A model generated the notes under the pieces. It made no database searches and was not told the origin of the DNA. It was given only the letters and a program-made list of their open reading frames with translations. A stretch of 64,000 nt of DNA from Candidatus Pristimantibacillus lignocellulolyticus (GTDB lineage Bacteria > Bacillota > Bacilli > Paenibacillales > Paenibacillaceae): assembly GCA_023639215.1 (NCBI GenBank), contig CP097899.1:4584001-4648000 (forward strand). Reading direction: 5' to 3'. Numbering within the stretch: position 1 is the first letter of the stretch; the number at the start of each line of letters is the position of its first letter. The position numbers and the translations under genes are program-made. Below are positions 54,311-62,453 of the stretch, piece by piece.

Positions 54311-54997
54311 TACCTCTACAGGGAATGGTTTTTTTGTTGCAAAACCTTCCGCAAACCTCCAACCTTGTGCTTGTGCAAGCAATGCATCGCGGTACTGAAC
54401 TGACTCTATATAGCGATTCGTTAAAGGCGTACTTACTGCATCAGCTGTTGCAGATGTATCAAATTGTGAGGCATAGCATCGTAAAGCTTTCTCTTTATTA
54501 GCTTGTTGTTCACTAATATCAATAGCAAACGATACATTGCTCACATCATTAATATAGTAGAAATACACTTGATCAACTTTCCAAGCAGGTAGTTCTGGCA
54601 TGTAGTTACGAAGTTTCGCATTGAATACCGCTTCCTCAACCATTTTGCTACAAGCAACATGATCAGGATGTCGATCTTCCCAATATGGAGCAAATACAAT
54701 TCGCGGACGATATTGGCGAATTTGAGATACTACTTGATCGATCTGTTCCTTAACTAGTAGTAACCCACGATCTGGCAACCCTAGACAAGTACGTGCAGAT
54801 AGACCAAGCACCGCGGAGGCCATGGCAGCTTCTTGCTGCCTTAGCTCCACGGTGCCATTAGAAGACATCTCCGCTTTCGTCAAATCACATATACCAACAT
54901 TATAACCTGCTTGAACATGTTTCATAATCGTGCCACCCATTCCGATTTCTGCATCGTCTGGGTGTGCACCGAAAACTAATATGTCTAGCTGTTGCAT
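54305..54997 (-). CDS. bshB1: bacillithiol biosynthesis deacetylase BshB1
   Basis: 230 residues. The LmbE/PIG-L zinc motif is FGAHPDDAEIG, with the third ligand in EDRHPDHVAC. It deacetylates GlcNAc-malate, the second step of bacillithiol synthesis. Its start shares one base with the mgsA stop. The last codons (PVEVV then TAA) lie at the edge of repeat element F, whose terminal GTTTAA provides the stop, so the native C-terminus may have been changed by the insertion. Confidence 0.93.
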   Translation of the reverse strand: MQQLDILVFGAHPDDAEIGMGGTIMKHVQAGYNVGICDLTKAEMSSNGTVELRQQEAAMASAVLGLSARTCLGLPDRGLLLVKEQIDQVVSQIRQYRPRIVFAPYWEDRHPDHVACSKMVEEAVFNAKLRNYMPELPAWKVDQVYFYYINDVSNVSFAIDISEQQANKEKALRCYASQFDTSATADAVSTPLTNRYIESVQYRDALLAQAQGWRFAEGFATKKPFPVEVV

Positions 54998-55419
54998 TAT
55001 TCGTCCACTCCCGGCTTGTATTTATGTACAAGTTCTCTCCAAGAGAAGTCTCCTCGCTCAACAGCTTTTACTAATAACTCAGCAGTCGCTATATTTGTTG
55101 CAACAGGAATACCCTGTACATCACATAGACGAAGTAAAGCCGTTATATCCGGTTCGTGAGGTTGTGCCATAAGTGGATCACGCATGAAAATAATAAGATC
55201 CATGTAGTTTTGAGCTACTAAAGCACCAATTTGTTGATCTCCACCAAGTGGACCCGAACAGAAACGAGTAATTTGTAATTCTGTTTGCTCCATAATACGT
55301 TGACCAGTAGTACCCGTTGAATATAATTTATGTGGTAAAAATACATGTTCATAAGCAATTACGAAATTAACCATTTCGTCTTTTTTTCTATCATGTGCGA
55401 TAAAAGCAATGTTTAACAT
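54997..55419 (-). CDS. mgsA: methylglyoxal synthase
   Basis: 140 residues. NIAFIAHDRKKDEMVNF, LYSTGTTGQRIME and SGPLGGDQQIGA are the MgsA phosphate-binding and catalytic segments (Asp in GGDQQ and in IIFMRDPL). It turns dihydroxyacetone phosphate into methylglyoxal. The dapB-mgsA-bshB1 order matches B. subtilis; the methylglyoxal shunt next to bacillithiol genes fits detoxification of the product. Confidence 0.95.
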   Translation of the reverse strand: MLNIAFIAHDRKKDEMVNFVIAYEHVFLPHKLYSTGTTGQRIMEQTELQITRFCSGPLGGDQQIGALVAQNYMDLIIFMRDPLMAQPHEPDITALLRLCDVQGIPVATNIATAELLVKAVERGDFSWRELVHKYKPGVDE

Positions 55420-55455
55420 TAAGATTCTCCTCTTTGGCAGTAGTATAATTGAGTG

Positions 55456-56253
55456 CTAATCCATAATATGTTCGAATCCATATACTAATCCTACATATTG
55501 CATAACTTTTTTGACTGCCACGTTGACACCAGGCATATATCCAGCACGATCATAAGAATCATGACGAATTTTTAGCGTCTGCCCATTTCCTCCAAAAATA
55601 ACTTCTTGTTGAGCAAAAACGCCAGGTAAGCGTACACTATGTATACGGAAACCTTCATAATATCCTCCACGTGCACCTTCGATAGTCTCATGCTCATTAG
55701 GATTTCCTTGACGTAACTCCTGACGAGTTTGAGCAATCAATTCAGCGGTTTTAATAGATGTACCAGACGGAGCATCTAATTTTTGATCTCCATGGTACTC
55801 AATAATTTCTACATGCGGCATATATTTAGCTGCTTCTTGAGCAAATTTCATCATTAGTATAGCACCAATTGAGAAGTTAGGGGCAATTAATCCACCTATA
55901 CCTTTATCTTTACAAAGTAGCTCTAATTCCGCAATTTGTTCGGGAGTGAATCCTGTAGTCCCCATAATAGGGCGAACACCGTACTCTATTGCAAGTTTAG
56001 CATGTTCATATGCAAGCTGTGGAATAGTAAAATCAACCATAACATCTGCTTTTGTAGAGCTTAATGCTTCTTCTAAAGTAGAAACAACGGTTACTCCCGT
56101 CAACTCAGCACCTACAATACGACCTGCATCTTGACCTTCGAAAGAAGGAGCAACAGCAGATACCAATTGCAATTGTTCATCTGCTAACACCATTTTCACA
56201 ACTTCTTTCCCCATACGACCACTTGCGCCTATTACTGCAACTTTTATTGTCAT
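55456..56253 (-). CDS. dapB: 4-hydroxy-tetrahydrodipicolinate reductase
   Basis: 265 residues. The NAD(P)H loop is VIGASGRMGKEV, and the catalytic stretch EIIEYHGDQKLDAPSGTS carries the active Lys; normally this is HHxxKxDAPSGT, and here the His pair reads YHGDQ. It reduces dihydrodipicolinate in lysine and peptidoglycan-precursor synthesis. It overlaps ypjD by 4 bp (ATGA) and precedes mgsA. Confidence 0.95.
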   Translation of the reverse strand: MTIKVAVIGASGRMGKEVVKMVLADEQLQLVSAVAPSFEGQDAGRIVGAELTGVTVVSTLEEALSSTKADVMVDFTIPQLAYEHAKLAIEYGVRPIMGTTGFTPEQIAELELLCKDKGIGGLIAPNFSIGAILMMKFAQEAAKYMPHVEIIEYHGDQKLDAPSGTSIKTAELIAQTRQELRQGNPNEHETIEGARGGYYEGFRIHSVRLPGVFAQQEVIFGGNGQTLKIRHDSYDRAGYMPGVNVAVKKVMQYVGLVYGFEHIMD

Positions 56254-56600
56254 TGTTGTTCTCCCTTATTCCCAGAATCAATTTTTGTCCATCTATTTGC
56301 ATCTCTTGTATTAAATTTATGCATAACTTTATCATGAGCAGTTGTAAGATCAATGTTCAATGAATTGGCAAAGCAATTCAATATGAACAAAATATCCGCA
56401 AGTTCTAACTCGATAGAATTATCTGCTTCATCATGTTTTTTAGGCTTTTCACCGTAAGTATGGTTAACTTCTCTAGCAAGTTCCCCAACTTCTTCAGCAA
56501 GTCTGGCAACCAAAGCGAGAGGGCTAAAATAACCTTCCTTGAATTGTGATATGTAATCATCGACTTCACGCTGTAGTTGTGCTAATGATTTCTCAGCCAT
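56250..56600 (-). CDS. ypjD: MazG-like nucleotide pyrophosphohydrolase YpjD
   Basis: 116 residues. The MazG fold is shown by EEVGELAREV and ELADILFILNCFAN, the Mg-binding E-x2-E...E-x2-D set. It should hydrolyse (d)NTPs or damaged nucleotides. The start is ATG 56600 (MAEKSL), with AAGGGG 9 bp upstream; the frame to 56621 begins with TTG and has no better SD. First gene of the ypjD-dapB-mgsA-bshB1 operon. Confidence 0.85.
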   Translation of the reverse strand: MAEKSLAQLQREVDDYISQFKEGYFSPLALVARLAEEVGELAREVNHTYGEKPKKHDEADNSIELELADILFILNCFANSLNIDLTTAHDKVMHKFNTRDANRWTKIDSGNKGEQQ

Positions 56601-56636
56601 TTTCATACGCCCCTTCTTCAAGAACCATTCCCTTAT

Positions 56637-56665
56637 ATGTTACCGTATCAGTATTAATAAAACAA
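56637..56665 (-). promoter_or_regulatory. probable promoter of ypjD-dapB-mgsA-bshB1
   Basis: On the minus strand TTGTTT, 17-bp spacer, TAACAT, about 37 bp before the ypjD start. A moderate match with correct spacing. Confidence 0.4.
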
Positions 56666-56734
56666 TGTTTTTTGCGAGAGAAAGTAAGGCATACTAATGC
56701 TTGACAACAAACTGCGTGAAAAGGATTGATTCAT

Positions 56735-57604
56735 ATGCCATATAAAATAAATACCTCGATAAAACAGTTAATCCCTATTACAATAGGAGCTGCCTTATAT
56801 GCGTTTGGTTTGCAAGTTTTTGTTATTCCTAATCAACTAATGGAGGGTGGAGTTACAGGTATAGCTGTACTCTTGAATTATATTTTTAGCCTTCCTATGT
56901 CTATAACAACACTGATTATCAATATCCCTCTATTTCTAGTCGGCTGGAAAATACTCGGTCGAAAAAAGATGATATATACAATTTTTGGCTCAGTAATGCT
57001 CTCCATATTTCTCGCTTTATTAGAATATGTATCTCATCGAGGCTACCTTATAGCATTCGATCAAAGCTATGACTCTATGCTTATCGTTCTCTATGCTGGG
57101 GTAACACTTGGGGCTGGGCTCGGCATTGTATTTCGTTATGGCGGAACTACTGGTGGCATCGACATTGTCGCCCGCATATTGTCTCGTTGGCGTGGTTATA
57201 GCATGGGGCAAATCATATTAGTGTTCGATGCAATTATAATTGGTGTTTCCGTATTCTACATTTCACTAGATAAAATTTTATATACGTTAGTAATGGTTTT
57301 CATTGCCTCAAAAATGATTGATTTCATTCAAAATGGTGCTTATACCGCGAAAGCATTCTCCATAATTACAGATCGCGGAGATGAAATTGCCCATCACATT
57401 TCAATCGAACTTGAAAGAGGAGTGACTCTAGTACCCGCATTAGGCGCATATTCAGGAAAAGACAAAAAGGTCGTCTATTGCGTCGTACCGCGCTCCGAGA
57501 CTCATCGTCTGAAGCAACTTATACGCAATATCGACCCTATCGCATTTATCGTTATTCATGAAGTGCAAGATGTGCTTGGAGAAGGTTTTAAGGAAGAAGA
57601 ATAA
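56735..57604 (+). CDS. ypjC: YitT-family membrane protein (YpjC)
   Basis: 289 residues. Five to six transmembrane helices (about 10-180; GAALYAFGLQVFVIPNQLMEGGVTGIA is the family start, in two parts) are followed by the cytosolic DUF2179 domain (about 215-280; TAKAFSIITDRGDEIAHHI and YCVVPRSETHRLKQLI). It is plus-strand, divergent from ypjD. Start 56735 has AAAAGGA 9 bp upstream; the TTG at 56726 lies too close to the SD. YitT proteins are widespread in Firmicutes and their transport role is unknown. Position between ypjB and ypjD supports the name YpjC. Confidence 0.85.
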   Translation: MPYKINTSIKQLIPITIGAALYAFGLQVFVIPNQLMEGGVTGIAVLLNYIFSLPMSITTLIINIPLFLVGWKILGRKKMIYTIFGSVMLSIFLALLEYVSHRGYLIAFDQSYDSMLIVLYAGVTLGAGLGIVFRYGGTTGGIDIVARILSRWRGYSMGQIILVFDAIIIGVSVFYISLDKILYTLVMVFIASKMIDFIQNGAYTAKAFSIITDRGDEIAHHISIELERGVTLVPALGAYSGKDKKVVYCVVPRSETHRLKQLIRNIDPIAFIVIHEVQDVLGEGFKEEE

Positions 57605-57627
57605 AAACTGAATTTTATTGACTTCGA

Positions 57628-58503
57628 TTATACTTTTTTCACTCCATATGGTGCTTGCTTGTATTTACGGTATGCTGTAAATGTTAACAAACCCGAGATA
57701 AGAGCACCGATTAACAATGCTAACGTCGTTGGATTCCACCCACTTGAGGCGCTCACAACTGGAACAGTGATCGTCTCTTCTGCTTGTGCAAATAAAGTAT
57801 GGATCGTCTCTTCTATGTTAGAAATTGCTGTTTCTATTTCCTTAAACTCCTGCGGTGTCCATGTTACTTGAGTTCCATCTTTAAAAAATCGATTCAACTG
57901 GTCTGAACGCAGTTGCAATTCTGTCATTCGCATTTCATCCCCAACCATATAGGCTGCTGTTTGCATGCGATCAACTCGTTGCCCAAAAATAGTTAATTGA
58001 GCAATGACAGCATTCGTCTTCTTGTTATTAGATATCGTTGATGCACTTGTTGTTTTTATAGAACGAAGGTCATCTAACAGAACAGACTCATATTGAAGCC
58101 AAGGTCCATGTTCATCTTGCAAGAGTGCATCACTGGCTAATAATAACGAACTAATTGGCTCTCTCCAAACGACATTGGGCTCATTATTAATAATTGCTTG
58201 TTCGATCGTCAGTACATCCTGCTTCATTTGCTTCCAAGCCGTAACTGTTCCATATCGTAATAACTCAGTATTATTGAGTTGTTTCTTTATATTTTGTAAA
58301 GTTTTATAGGCTGCTTGCTTATGAGACTCATTCCCTTGAGCATATAGTTCGGAAATTGATTGATCTAATTTCAACAAACGAGTATAGGAAGAATCCATCA
58401 TATCGCTTGTTCGATCTACACCGGAATATCCTAACACAGAAGCTCCAGAATACAATAAACATATGCTACAAAACAGCGCTAATAAAATTATTTTAAATTT
58501 CAT
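57628..58503 (-). CDS. ypjB: sporulation protein YpjB
   Basis: 291 residues. An N-terminal signal or anchor helix (MKFKIILLALFCSICLLYSG), a helical extracytoplasmic middle (about 40-250) and a C-terminal transmembrane helix (TTLALLIGALISGLLTFTAY) followed by a basic tail. This matches YpjB of the ypjA-ypjB pair, a gene family tied to sporulation. The start is ATG 58503, with GGGGGG 8 bp upstream; that SD can pair with the C-run at 58532-58539. The longer frame to 58572 runs through both homopolymer tracts and is rejected. Confidence 0.82.
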   Translation of the reverse strand: MKFKIILLALFCSICLLYSGASVLGYSGVDRTSDMMDSSYTRLLKLDQSISELYAQGNESHKQAAYKTLQNIKKQLNNTELLRYGTVTAWKQMKQDVLTIEQAIINNEPNVVWREPISSLLLASDALLQDEHGPWLQYESVLLDDLRSIKTTSASTISNNKKTNAVIAQLTIFGQRVDRMQTAAYMVGDEMRMTELQLRSDQLNRFFKDGTQVTWTPQEFKEIETAISNIEETIHTLFAQAEETITVPVVSASSGWNPTTLALLIGALISGLLTFTAYRKYKQAPYGVKKV

Positions 58504-58511
58504 AAAAGCAA

Positions 58512-58539
58512 CCCCCCTATTACTATCATATGGGGGGGG
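58512..58539 (-). promoter_or_regulatory. complementary G6/C8 tracts around the ypjB ribosome-binding site
   Basis: On the minus strand, C8 (58532-58539) and G6 (58512-58517) are 14 nt apart and could form a strong stem; the G6 is the SD of ypjB. Homopolymer tracts of this length are prone to slippage, so the strength of the stem could vary between cells. Confidence 0.55.
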
Positions 58540-58547
58540 TGGACAAG

Positions 58548-59186
58548 TTATGACCGTATTTTCTTTTTCCACACAATATAGCCTACTAATAAACTAGCTA
58601 GCGATAAACCTATCGTGAACCATTTCACTTCGGTTACACTATCATGTAATGCTCTTGGCAGAAATGGATAGATGCCATAGTGATAATCTAACGTATCGTT
58701 AAGTAATAACCAACCTGTTGCAATAGTTAGTGAAACGCCACTTACACGCATGAATCTTACATATAATAGTGCCTCAAACGCCATCGCTAGATGTGATGTC
58801 ATAAGCATATAGCTTTGCCATTCAAGCGGCTCACCTTGTGTTGCCCCCGCAATAATTATTGCTGTAGCCCAAACTCCATACTTCACTGAACAAACTACTG
58901 CAAGTGATTCGATAATAGTTCGACTCCAGCGAACGAATCGAGAAGTTCCTTTGGGTGGATATAGCATGTACAGAACAGCAATAGTGAAAAAAAGACTAGC
59001 CGTCGGTGAATCAGGTACAAATACTAACAACCAACGCCAATTCTCATAGTTGGCAATTGTCCATTGCAATTGACTATCATACCAAATATAGCCATATATC
59101 GTTCCTAACAAATTAATAAGGAATAGCGGCCATAAAAAATTGCGATTCATTAAAAAAGACTTACTGAAAAACCATTTGATTCTCAT
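58548..59186 (-). CDS. ypjA: DUF1405 membrane protein YpjA
   Basis: 212 residues. Five to six transmembrane helices (e.g. FLWPLFLINLLGTIYGYIWY at about 17, and GLSLASLLVGYIVWKKK at the end). The family start and the position between qcrC and ypjB identify YpjA (DUF1405). Function unknown. The qcrC terminator at 59202-59233 separates it from qcrABC. Confidence 0.85.
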   Translation of the reverse strand: MRIKWFFSKSFLMNRNFLWPLFLINLLGTIYGYIWYDSQLQWTIANYENWRWLLVFVPDSPTASLFFTIAVLYMLYPPKGTSRFVRWSRTIIESLAVVCSVKYGVWATAIIIAGATQGEPLEWQSYMLMTSHLAMAFEALLYVRFMRVSGVSLTIATGWLLLNDTLDYHYGIYPFLPRALHDSVTEVKWFTIGLSLASLLVGYIVWKKKIRS

Positions 59187-59201
59187 GAGTATATTCCTTT
59201 C

Positions 59202-59233
59202 AAAAAAAACCTGATCGCAACTTGCGATCAGGT
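59202..59233 (-). terminator. intrinsic terminator of qcrABC
   Basis: Perfect stem ACCTGATCGCAA with its complement TTGCGATCAGGT, almost no loop, followed by eight U on the minus strand, right after qcrC and before ypjA. Confidence 0.9.
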
Positions 59234-59242
59234 CTTAAAAGA

Positions 59243-60103
59243 TTACTTCTCTTGCGTTTGTTTGGATAACCAAGTTGCTAGTTGATCCAATTCCTCGTCG
59301 GTTAAATCACCCGCAAATGCTGGCATCTGATCTTTACCATTAGCAATGATATCATGTATCTCTTCTACAGACTTAGAGTTACCGATACCAAGTAACGAAG
59401 GTCCTACTTGACCGTTTAGATCTGCAGCGTGACAACCAATACATTGAGATTGATATACAGCCATCGCAGGATCTTCCGCTTCAATAATAGCTGGAACTTT
59501 TGCTGCTTTCAGCGGATTAGGACGTGGTTCACCTTTTTCATATGCTTCTTTCGCTTTCTCAGCACGAACATGATGCTCCGGTGTCATTCCTTTTTCCTCA
59601 AGTTGATGTTGGTAATGAGACCAAGAAACAACTGTAAGATAAGTAACTGCCACAAGCGATAATATCATTAGAGAAGAAGCGATAGGGCGGCGATAGAAAC
59701 GACGCTCTTTACCTGTATCAAGGAATGGTGCTAATAGTAAACCACCGAACATAATCGCTGGAATAATTAGTGTTCCAATTAATACATATTGTTGTGATAC
59801 ATAAGGATATTTCAAAAATTGGTATAAGAATAAGAAATACCAGTCTGGCATCGGAATAAACGATGCATTGGTAGGATCTGCTGGGTAGCCAAGTGGAGCT
59901 GCTTCAGACATTACCCATACTAGAAAACCAACTAACACAACGCAACCTACCATCCACTCTTTCAGAAGAAAGTTAGGAATGAAGGCTTCCGATTTACCTG
60001 GAAAAGCTGTATAGTCTGGTGGCGTGAAATCCATATTCGTACGTTTTACGCGCGAATCACCAACATATACGACTTTCTCATTCGATTTATGACCATGTGC
60101 CAT
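59243..60103 (-). CDS. qcrC: menaquinol:cytochrome c reductase cytochrome b/c subunit
   Basis: 286 residues. The N-terminal part is subunit IV of the b6c complex: three transmembrane helices, with MPDWYFLFLYQFLKYP (the PEWY quinone-site motif as PDWY). The C-terminal part is a cytochrome c domain with the heme motif CIGCHAADLNG and the axial Met in QMPAF. It carries electrons from the b6 core to cytochrome c oxidase. Third gene of qcrABC. Confidence 0.94.
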   Translation of the reverse strand: MAHGHKSNEKVVYVGDSRVKRTNMDFTPPDYTAFPGKSEAFIPNFLLKEWMVGCVVLVGFLVWVMSEAAPLGYPADPTNASFIPMPDWYFLFLYQFLKYPYVSQQYVLIGTLIIPAIMFGGLLLAPFLDTGKERRFYRRPIASSLMILSLVAVTYLTVVSWSHYQHQLEEKGMTPEHHVRAEKAKEAYEKGEPRPNPLKAAKVPAIIEAEDPAMAVYQSQCIGCHAADLNGQVGPSLLGIGNSKSVEEIHDIIANGKDQMPAFAGDLTDEELDQLATWLSKQTQEK

Positions 60104-60122
60104 AATTGTAGCCTCCCTTCGC

Positions 60123-60794
60123 TTATAGTGGACCAGAAATACCTTGTTTACGGATCATAATAAAGTGGGCAGCTAGCATTGCAATTAGTGCACCTGGTAA
60201 GAAGAATACGTGAACTGCAAAGAATGTTGTCAATGTTCGCGCACCTACGATGTCACCACCATATAAAATCTTAGCGATATATTCACCGATTATTGGTACA
60301 GAAGCGGCAATTTCTACCCCTACTTTTGTTGCGTAGTAAGCTTTATTGTCCCAAGGAAGTAGATATCCAGTGAAACCAAGACCTAACATAATAAAGAAGA
60401 TAAGCATTCCGACTACCCAGTTCATCTCACGAGGTGCTTTATAAGAACCTGTAAAGAATACTCGTAGTGTATGTAAGAACATCATAACAATTACTAAACT
60501 CGCCCCGAAGTGATGCATACCACGAACAATGTTACCAAATGGAATTTGGTGTTGTAAGTAGTCAACACTTGCATAAGCGTGAACAATATCTGGAACATAA
60601 TACATTGTTAAGAACATACCAGACAAAATCTGAATAACCGTGATGAAGAACGTAAGACCACCAAAGCAATATACGAATGCTGAGAAGTGATGCGCTGGGT
60701 TAACGTGTTCTGGAACTTCGTGGTCAGCAACATCTCTCCATAGCGGCGTAATATCAAGACGTTCGTCAATCCAATTGTATATATTTTTAAACAT
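60123..60794 (-). CDS. qcrB: menaquinol:cytochrome c reductase cytochrome b6 subunit
   Basis: 223 residues, four transmembrane helices. The bis-heme His ligands are seen in VRGMHHFGASLVIVMMFLHT (in two helices: MHHFGASL, MFLHTLRVF) and FFAVHVFFLPG plus LAAHFIM. It forms the quinol-oxidising core of the b6c complex with QcrC and Rieske QcrA. It lies between qcrA and qcrC with short spacers. Confidence 0.95.
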   Translation of the reverse strand: MFKNIYNWIDERLDITPLWRDVADHEVPEHVNPAHHFSAFVYCFGGLTFFITVIQILSGMFLTMYYVPDIVHAYASVDYLQHQIPFGNIVRGMHHFGASLVIVMMFLHTLRVFFTGSYKAPREMNWVVGMLIFFIMLGLGFTGYLLPWDNKAYYATKVGVEIAASVPIIGEYIAKILYGGDIVGARTLTTFFAVHVFFLPGALIAMLAAHFIMIRKQGISGPL

Positions 60795-60809
60795 CTAACA
60801 TACGCCCTC

Positions 60810-61340
60810 CTATGCTCTAGTGTTTGGAATTATGCCGCCAAGATAAACGACGCCATCTTTTACAACAACTTCATACTCATCCAATGGTGAATTCGCTACG
60901 GCAAGATTTTTGCCGTCTTTGGAATAACGTGCATCATGACATGGACAGTCATATTCACTTTTTCCATGTGTATTCCATGCTACTGTACAACCTAAATGCT
61001 TACAAATCGGAGAAAGTGCAAAAACTGTATTGGCAGCATCCTTGGAAATCCAAGCTACCTTCTCAGTTTCACTTTCATACCAAGCATCTACTTGGTGTAC
61101 TTTGAATCTTACTTCTTGCGGCTCAGTGGTAACTTTATTTTCATCTAATACTTTTACTAACGTGCTCTCGCTACCTTTAGCCAATAAAGGATCAACTGCA
61201 AAGCGAACCATCGGTAACACTGCACCACCTACCATGAAGGCAGTTGTACCGCCAAGCGTGTATGATAAAAACTGACGCCGGGACATATCTTTGCGTTGAA
61301 CCGGTTGATGCTCCGAATCATGTTGTTCATGGTTACTCAT
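60810..61340 (-). CDS. qcrA: menaquinol:cytochrome c reductase Rieske iron-sulfur subunit
   Basis: 176 residues. The twin-arginine motif SRRQFLSYTLGG and one transmembrane helix show Tat export with membrane retention. The Rieske ligands are CKHLGC and CPCHDARYS (Cys/His pairs binding 2Fe-2S). It takes electrons from menaquinol to the cytochrome. First gene of the operon, with two likely promoters upstream. Confidence 0.95.
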   Translation of the reverse strand: MSNHEQHDSEHQPVQRKDMSRRQFLSYTLGGTTAFMVGGAVLPMVRFAVDPLLAKGSESTLVKVLDENKVTTEPQEVRFKVHQVDAWYESETEKVAWISKDAANTVFALSPICKHLGCTVAWNTHGKSEYDCPCHDARYSKDGKNLAVANSPLDEYEVVVKDGVVYLGGIIPNTRA

Positions 61341-61420
61341 TTTCTGTTCTAACCCCCTTTGCCAACCAATTCTTCCGTATTGCTCAAAAGCAAAACCGCA
61401 TGACGAACTAGGACATAATT

Positions 61421-61449
61421 ATAATAGCCTAGCTACCAAATACCGTCAA
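61421..61449 (-). promoter_or_regulatory. qcrABC promoter P1
   Basis: On the minus strand TTGACG, exactly 17 bp, TATTAT. A strong sigma-A match about 80 bp before qcrA. Confidence 0.65.
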
Positions 61450-61545
61450 GAATTTGACAGGACATTTGCGACAATTAGGAAATTTCGTTCATTAATTTGT
61501 TGTCAATTTGTCACATTTAGCATTCTATCGGGATTGTTTTCCCCT

Positions 61546-61575
61546 ATTATAAGCCATTTCATACATTTTTAACAA
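61546..61575 (-). promoter_or_regulatory. qcrABC promoter P2 or internal promoter
   Basis: On the minus strand TTGTTA, 18 bp, TATAAT, immediately after the ypiF stop. Together with P1 it lets qcrABC be made apart from ypiF. Confidence 0.45.
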
Positions 61576-61580
61576 ATTAT

Positions 61581-62003
61581 TTATGAATTATTGTGACGCC
61601 ACAGTTCACGAATTTGTAAATTCACTTGTTCCGCGGAAGGGTTTTCACCATTTTCTGTTGGAGTAATCCACAAGTCTGCTTCATTTATTTGAAACTCAGT
61701 ATGTAATTTTGCCGTAATAAGGATGATATACTTAAAACCTTGAGCTTTGAGAGCGCTACAAAATGCCGAAATTTGCGAATGAGCGGATGGATTATGACTA
61801 ATATAATGGCAAGCTGGATAGGTAACAACTCTACCCTTGAAAGGTAACTCTACTAAATCCATAATATCTCTTAGATTTTCTAATGCTATTGTTGTTTCAA
61901 CAGGAGTTTCACTACCGTCTAATCCAGTTATCGGTAGCAAACATGTATCGAGATAAGGCTTAAGTTCTTCCCACTGCTCCTGTTCTATTTCACTAAACTT
62001 CAA
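61581..62003 (-). CDS. ypiF: DUF2487 protein YpiF
   Basis: 140 residues. Matches YpiF (DUF2487), the gene just before qcrA in B. subtilis: MKFSEIEQEQWEELKPYLDT, VTYPACHYI and ELWRHNN at the end. No enzyme motif is seen. The start is TTG 62003 with AGGAGG 8 bp upstream. Function unknown; conserved linkage to qcrABC is the main clue. Confidence 0.85.
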   Translation of the reverse strand: MKFSEIEQEQWEELKPYLDTCLLPITGLDGSETPVETTIALENLRDIMDLVELPFKGRVVTYPACHYISHNPSAHSQISAFCSALKAQGFKYIILITAKLHTEFQINEADLWITPTENGENPSAEQVNLQIRELWRHNNS

Positions 62004-62032
62004 TGTCTGTCCCTCCTGTAACTGAGATCAAG

Positions 62033-62165
62033 TCCTACTTGAGGAAGGAGGAAACGCAATTGTACGTTATTGGTACACGCGGCCCGGACTTCTCAAGTTC
62101 ACTTCATATTCGATGTCGAATATGCTACGAAGCCAATCATCGTTATCAAAGTCTGTTTTTTGGAC
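62033..62165. repeat. partial 170-bp-family element, copy D
   Basis: Shares with A and B the core TGTACGTTATTGGTACACG, TTCACTTCATATTCGATGTC and ATCGTTATCAAAGTC. The left terminal repeat is missing; the inner stem ACTTGAGG with CTTCTCAAGT remains. It fills the space between ypiF and the terminator at 62184-62219, so it lies in the ypiF-qcr promoter region. Confidence 0.7.
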
Positions 62166-62183
62166 TACTCCTAATATATTACA

Positions 62184-62219
62184 TAAGAAAGCCTCCGATT
62201 GCTATAGCATCCGAAGGCC
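62184..62219 (-). terminator. intrinsic terminator of the IDEAL-domain gene
   Basis: Near-perfect 12-bp stem (GCCTCCGATTGC with GCATCCGAAGGC, two mismatches) and UUUCUU on the minus strand, 13 bp past the stop. Confidence 0.8.
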
Positions 62220-62231
62220 AATATCATTACA

Positions 62232-62453
62232 CTATTCTAATTGCTTCAATTGACTACTAAGTTCGTAGAATAAATGTTCATCACCTGTTGCAAGTGCTTC
62301 ATCTATCCCCGTTTCCAACTTATTGCGCTGATAACTTTTTAGAGCATCATCTAATATCATCTCAGCTGTTAATCCTAACATCGCTTCGTATTTTACATTC
62401 ATCTTGTCGATAGGTAACACCTCCATAACGGTGCTATACATTCCTATACTCAT
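62232..62453 (-). CDS. IDEAL-domain protein (small)
   Basis: The conserved part is AMLGLTAEMILDDALKSYQ followed by KLETGIDEALATGDEHLF, the IDEAL motif found as a stand-alone or C-terminal domain in YpiB-type Firmicute proteins. Length depends on the start: ATG 62453 (73 aa, no good SD), ATG 62441, ATG 62426 or ATG 62402. A strong GGAGGTG SD at 62418-62424 points instead to ATC at 62409-62411, or less well to ATG 62402. It overlaps or abuts the carbonic-anhydrase-like gene. In B. subtilis ypiB precedes ypiF, so synteny agrees. Confidence 0.7.
   Translation of the reverse strand: MSIGMYSTVMEVLPIDKMNVKYEAMLGLTAEMILDDALKSYQRNKLETGIDEALATGDEHLFYELSSQLKQLE

Noticed and set aside
54244..54501. Plus-strand open frame across element F and bshB1 end
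   Set aside because: Spans a repeat and the antisense of bshB1, no SD or domain.
61440..61520. Rex or ResD operator upstream of qcrA
   Set aside because: Several TTGTCA-like words occur, but no TTGTGA-N6-TCACAA palindrome and no clear ResD box; not enough to call.
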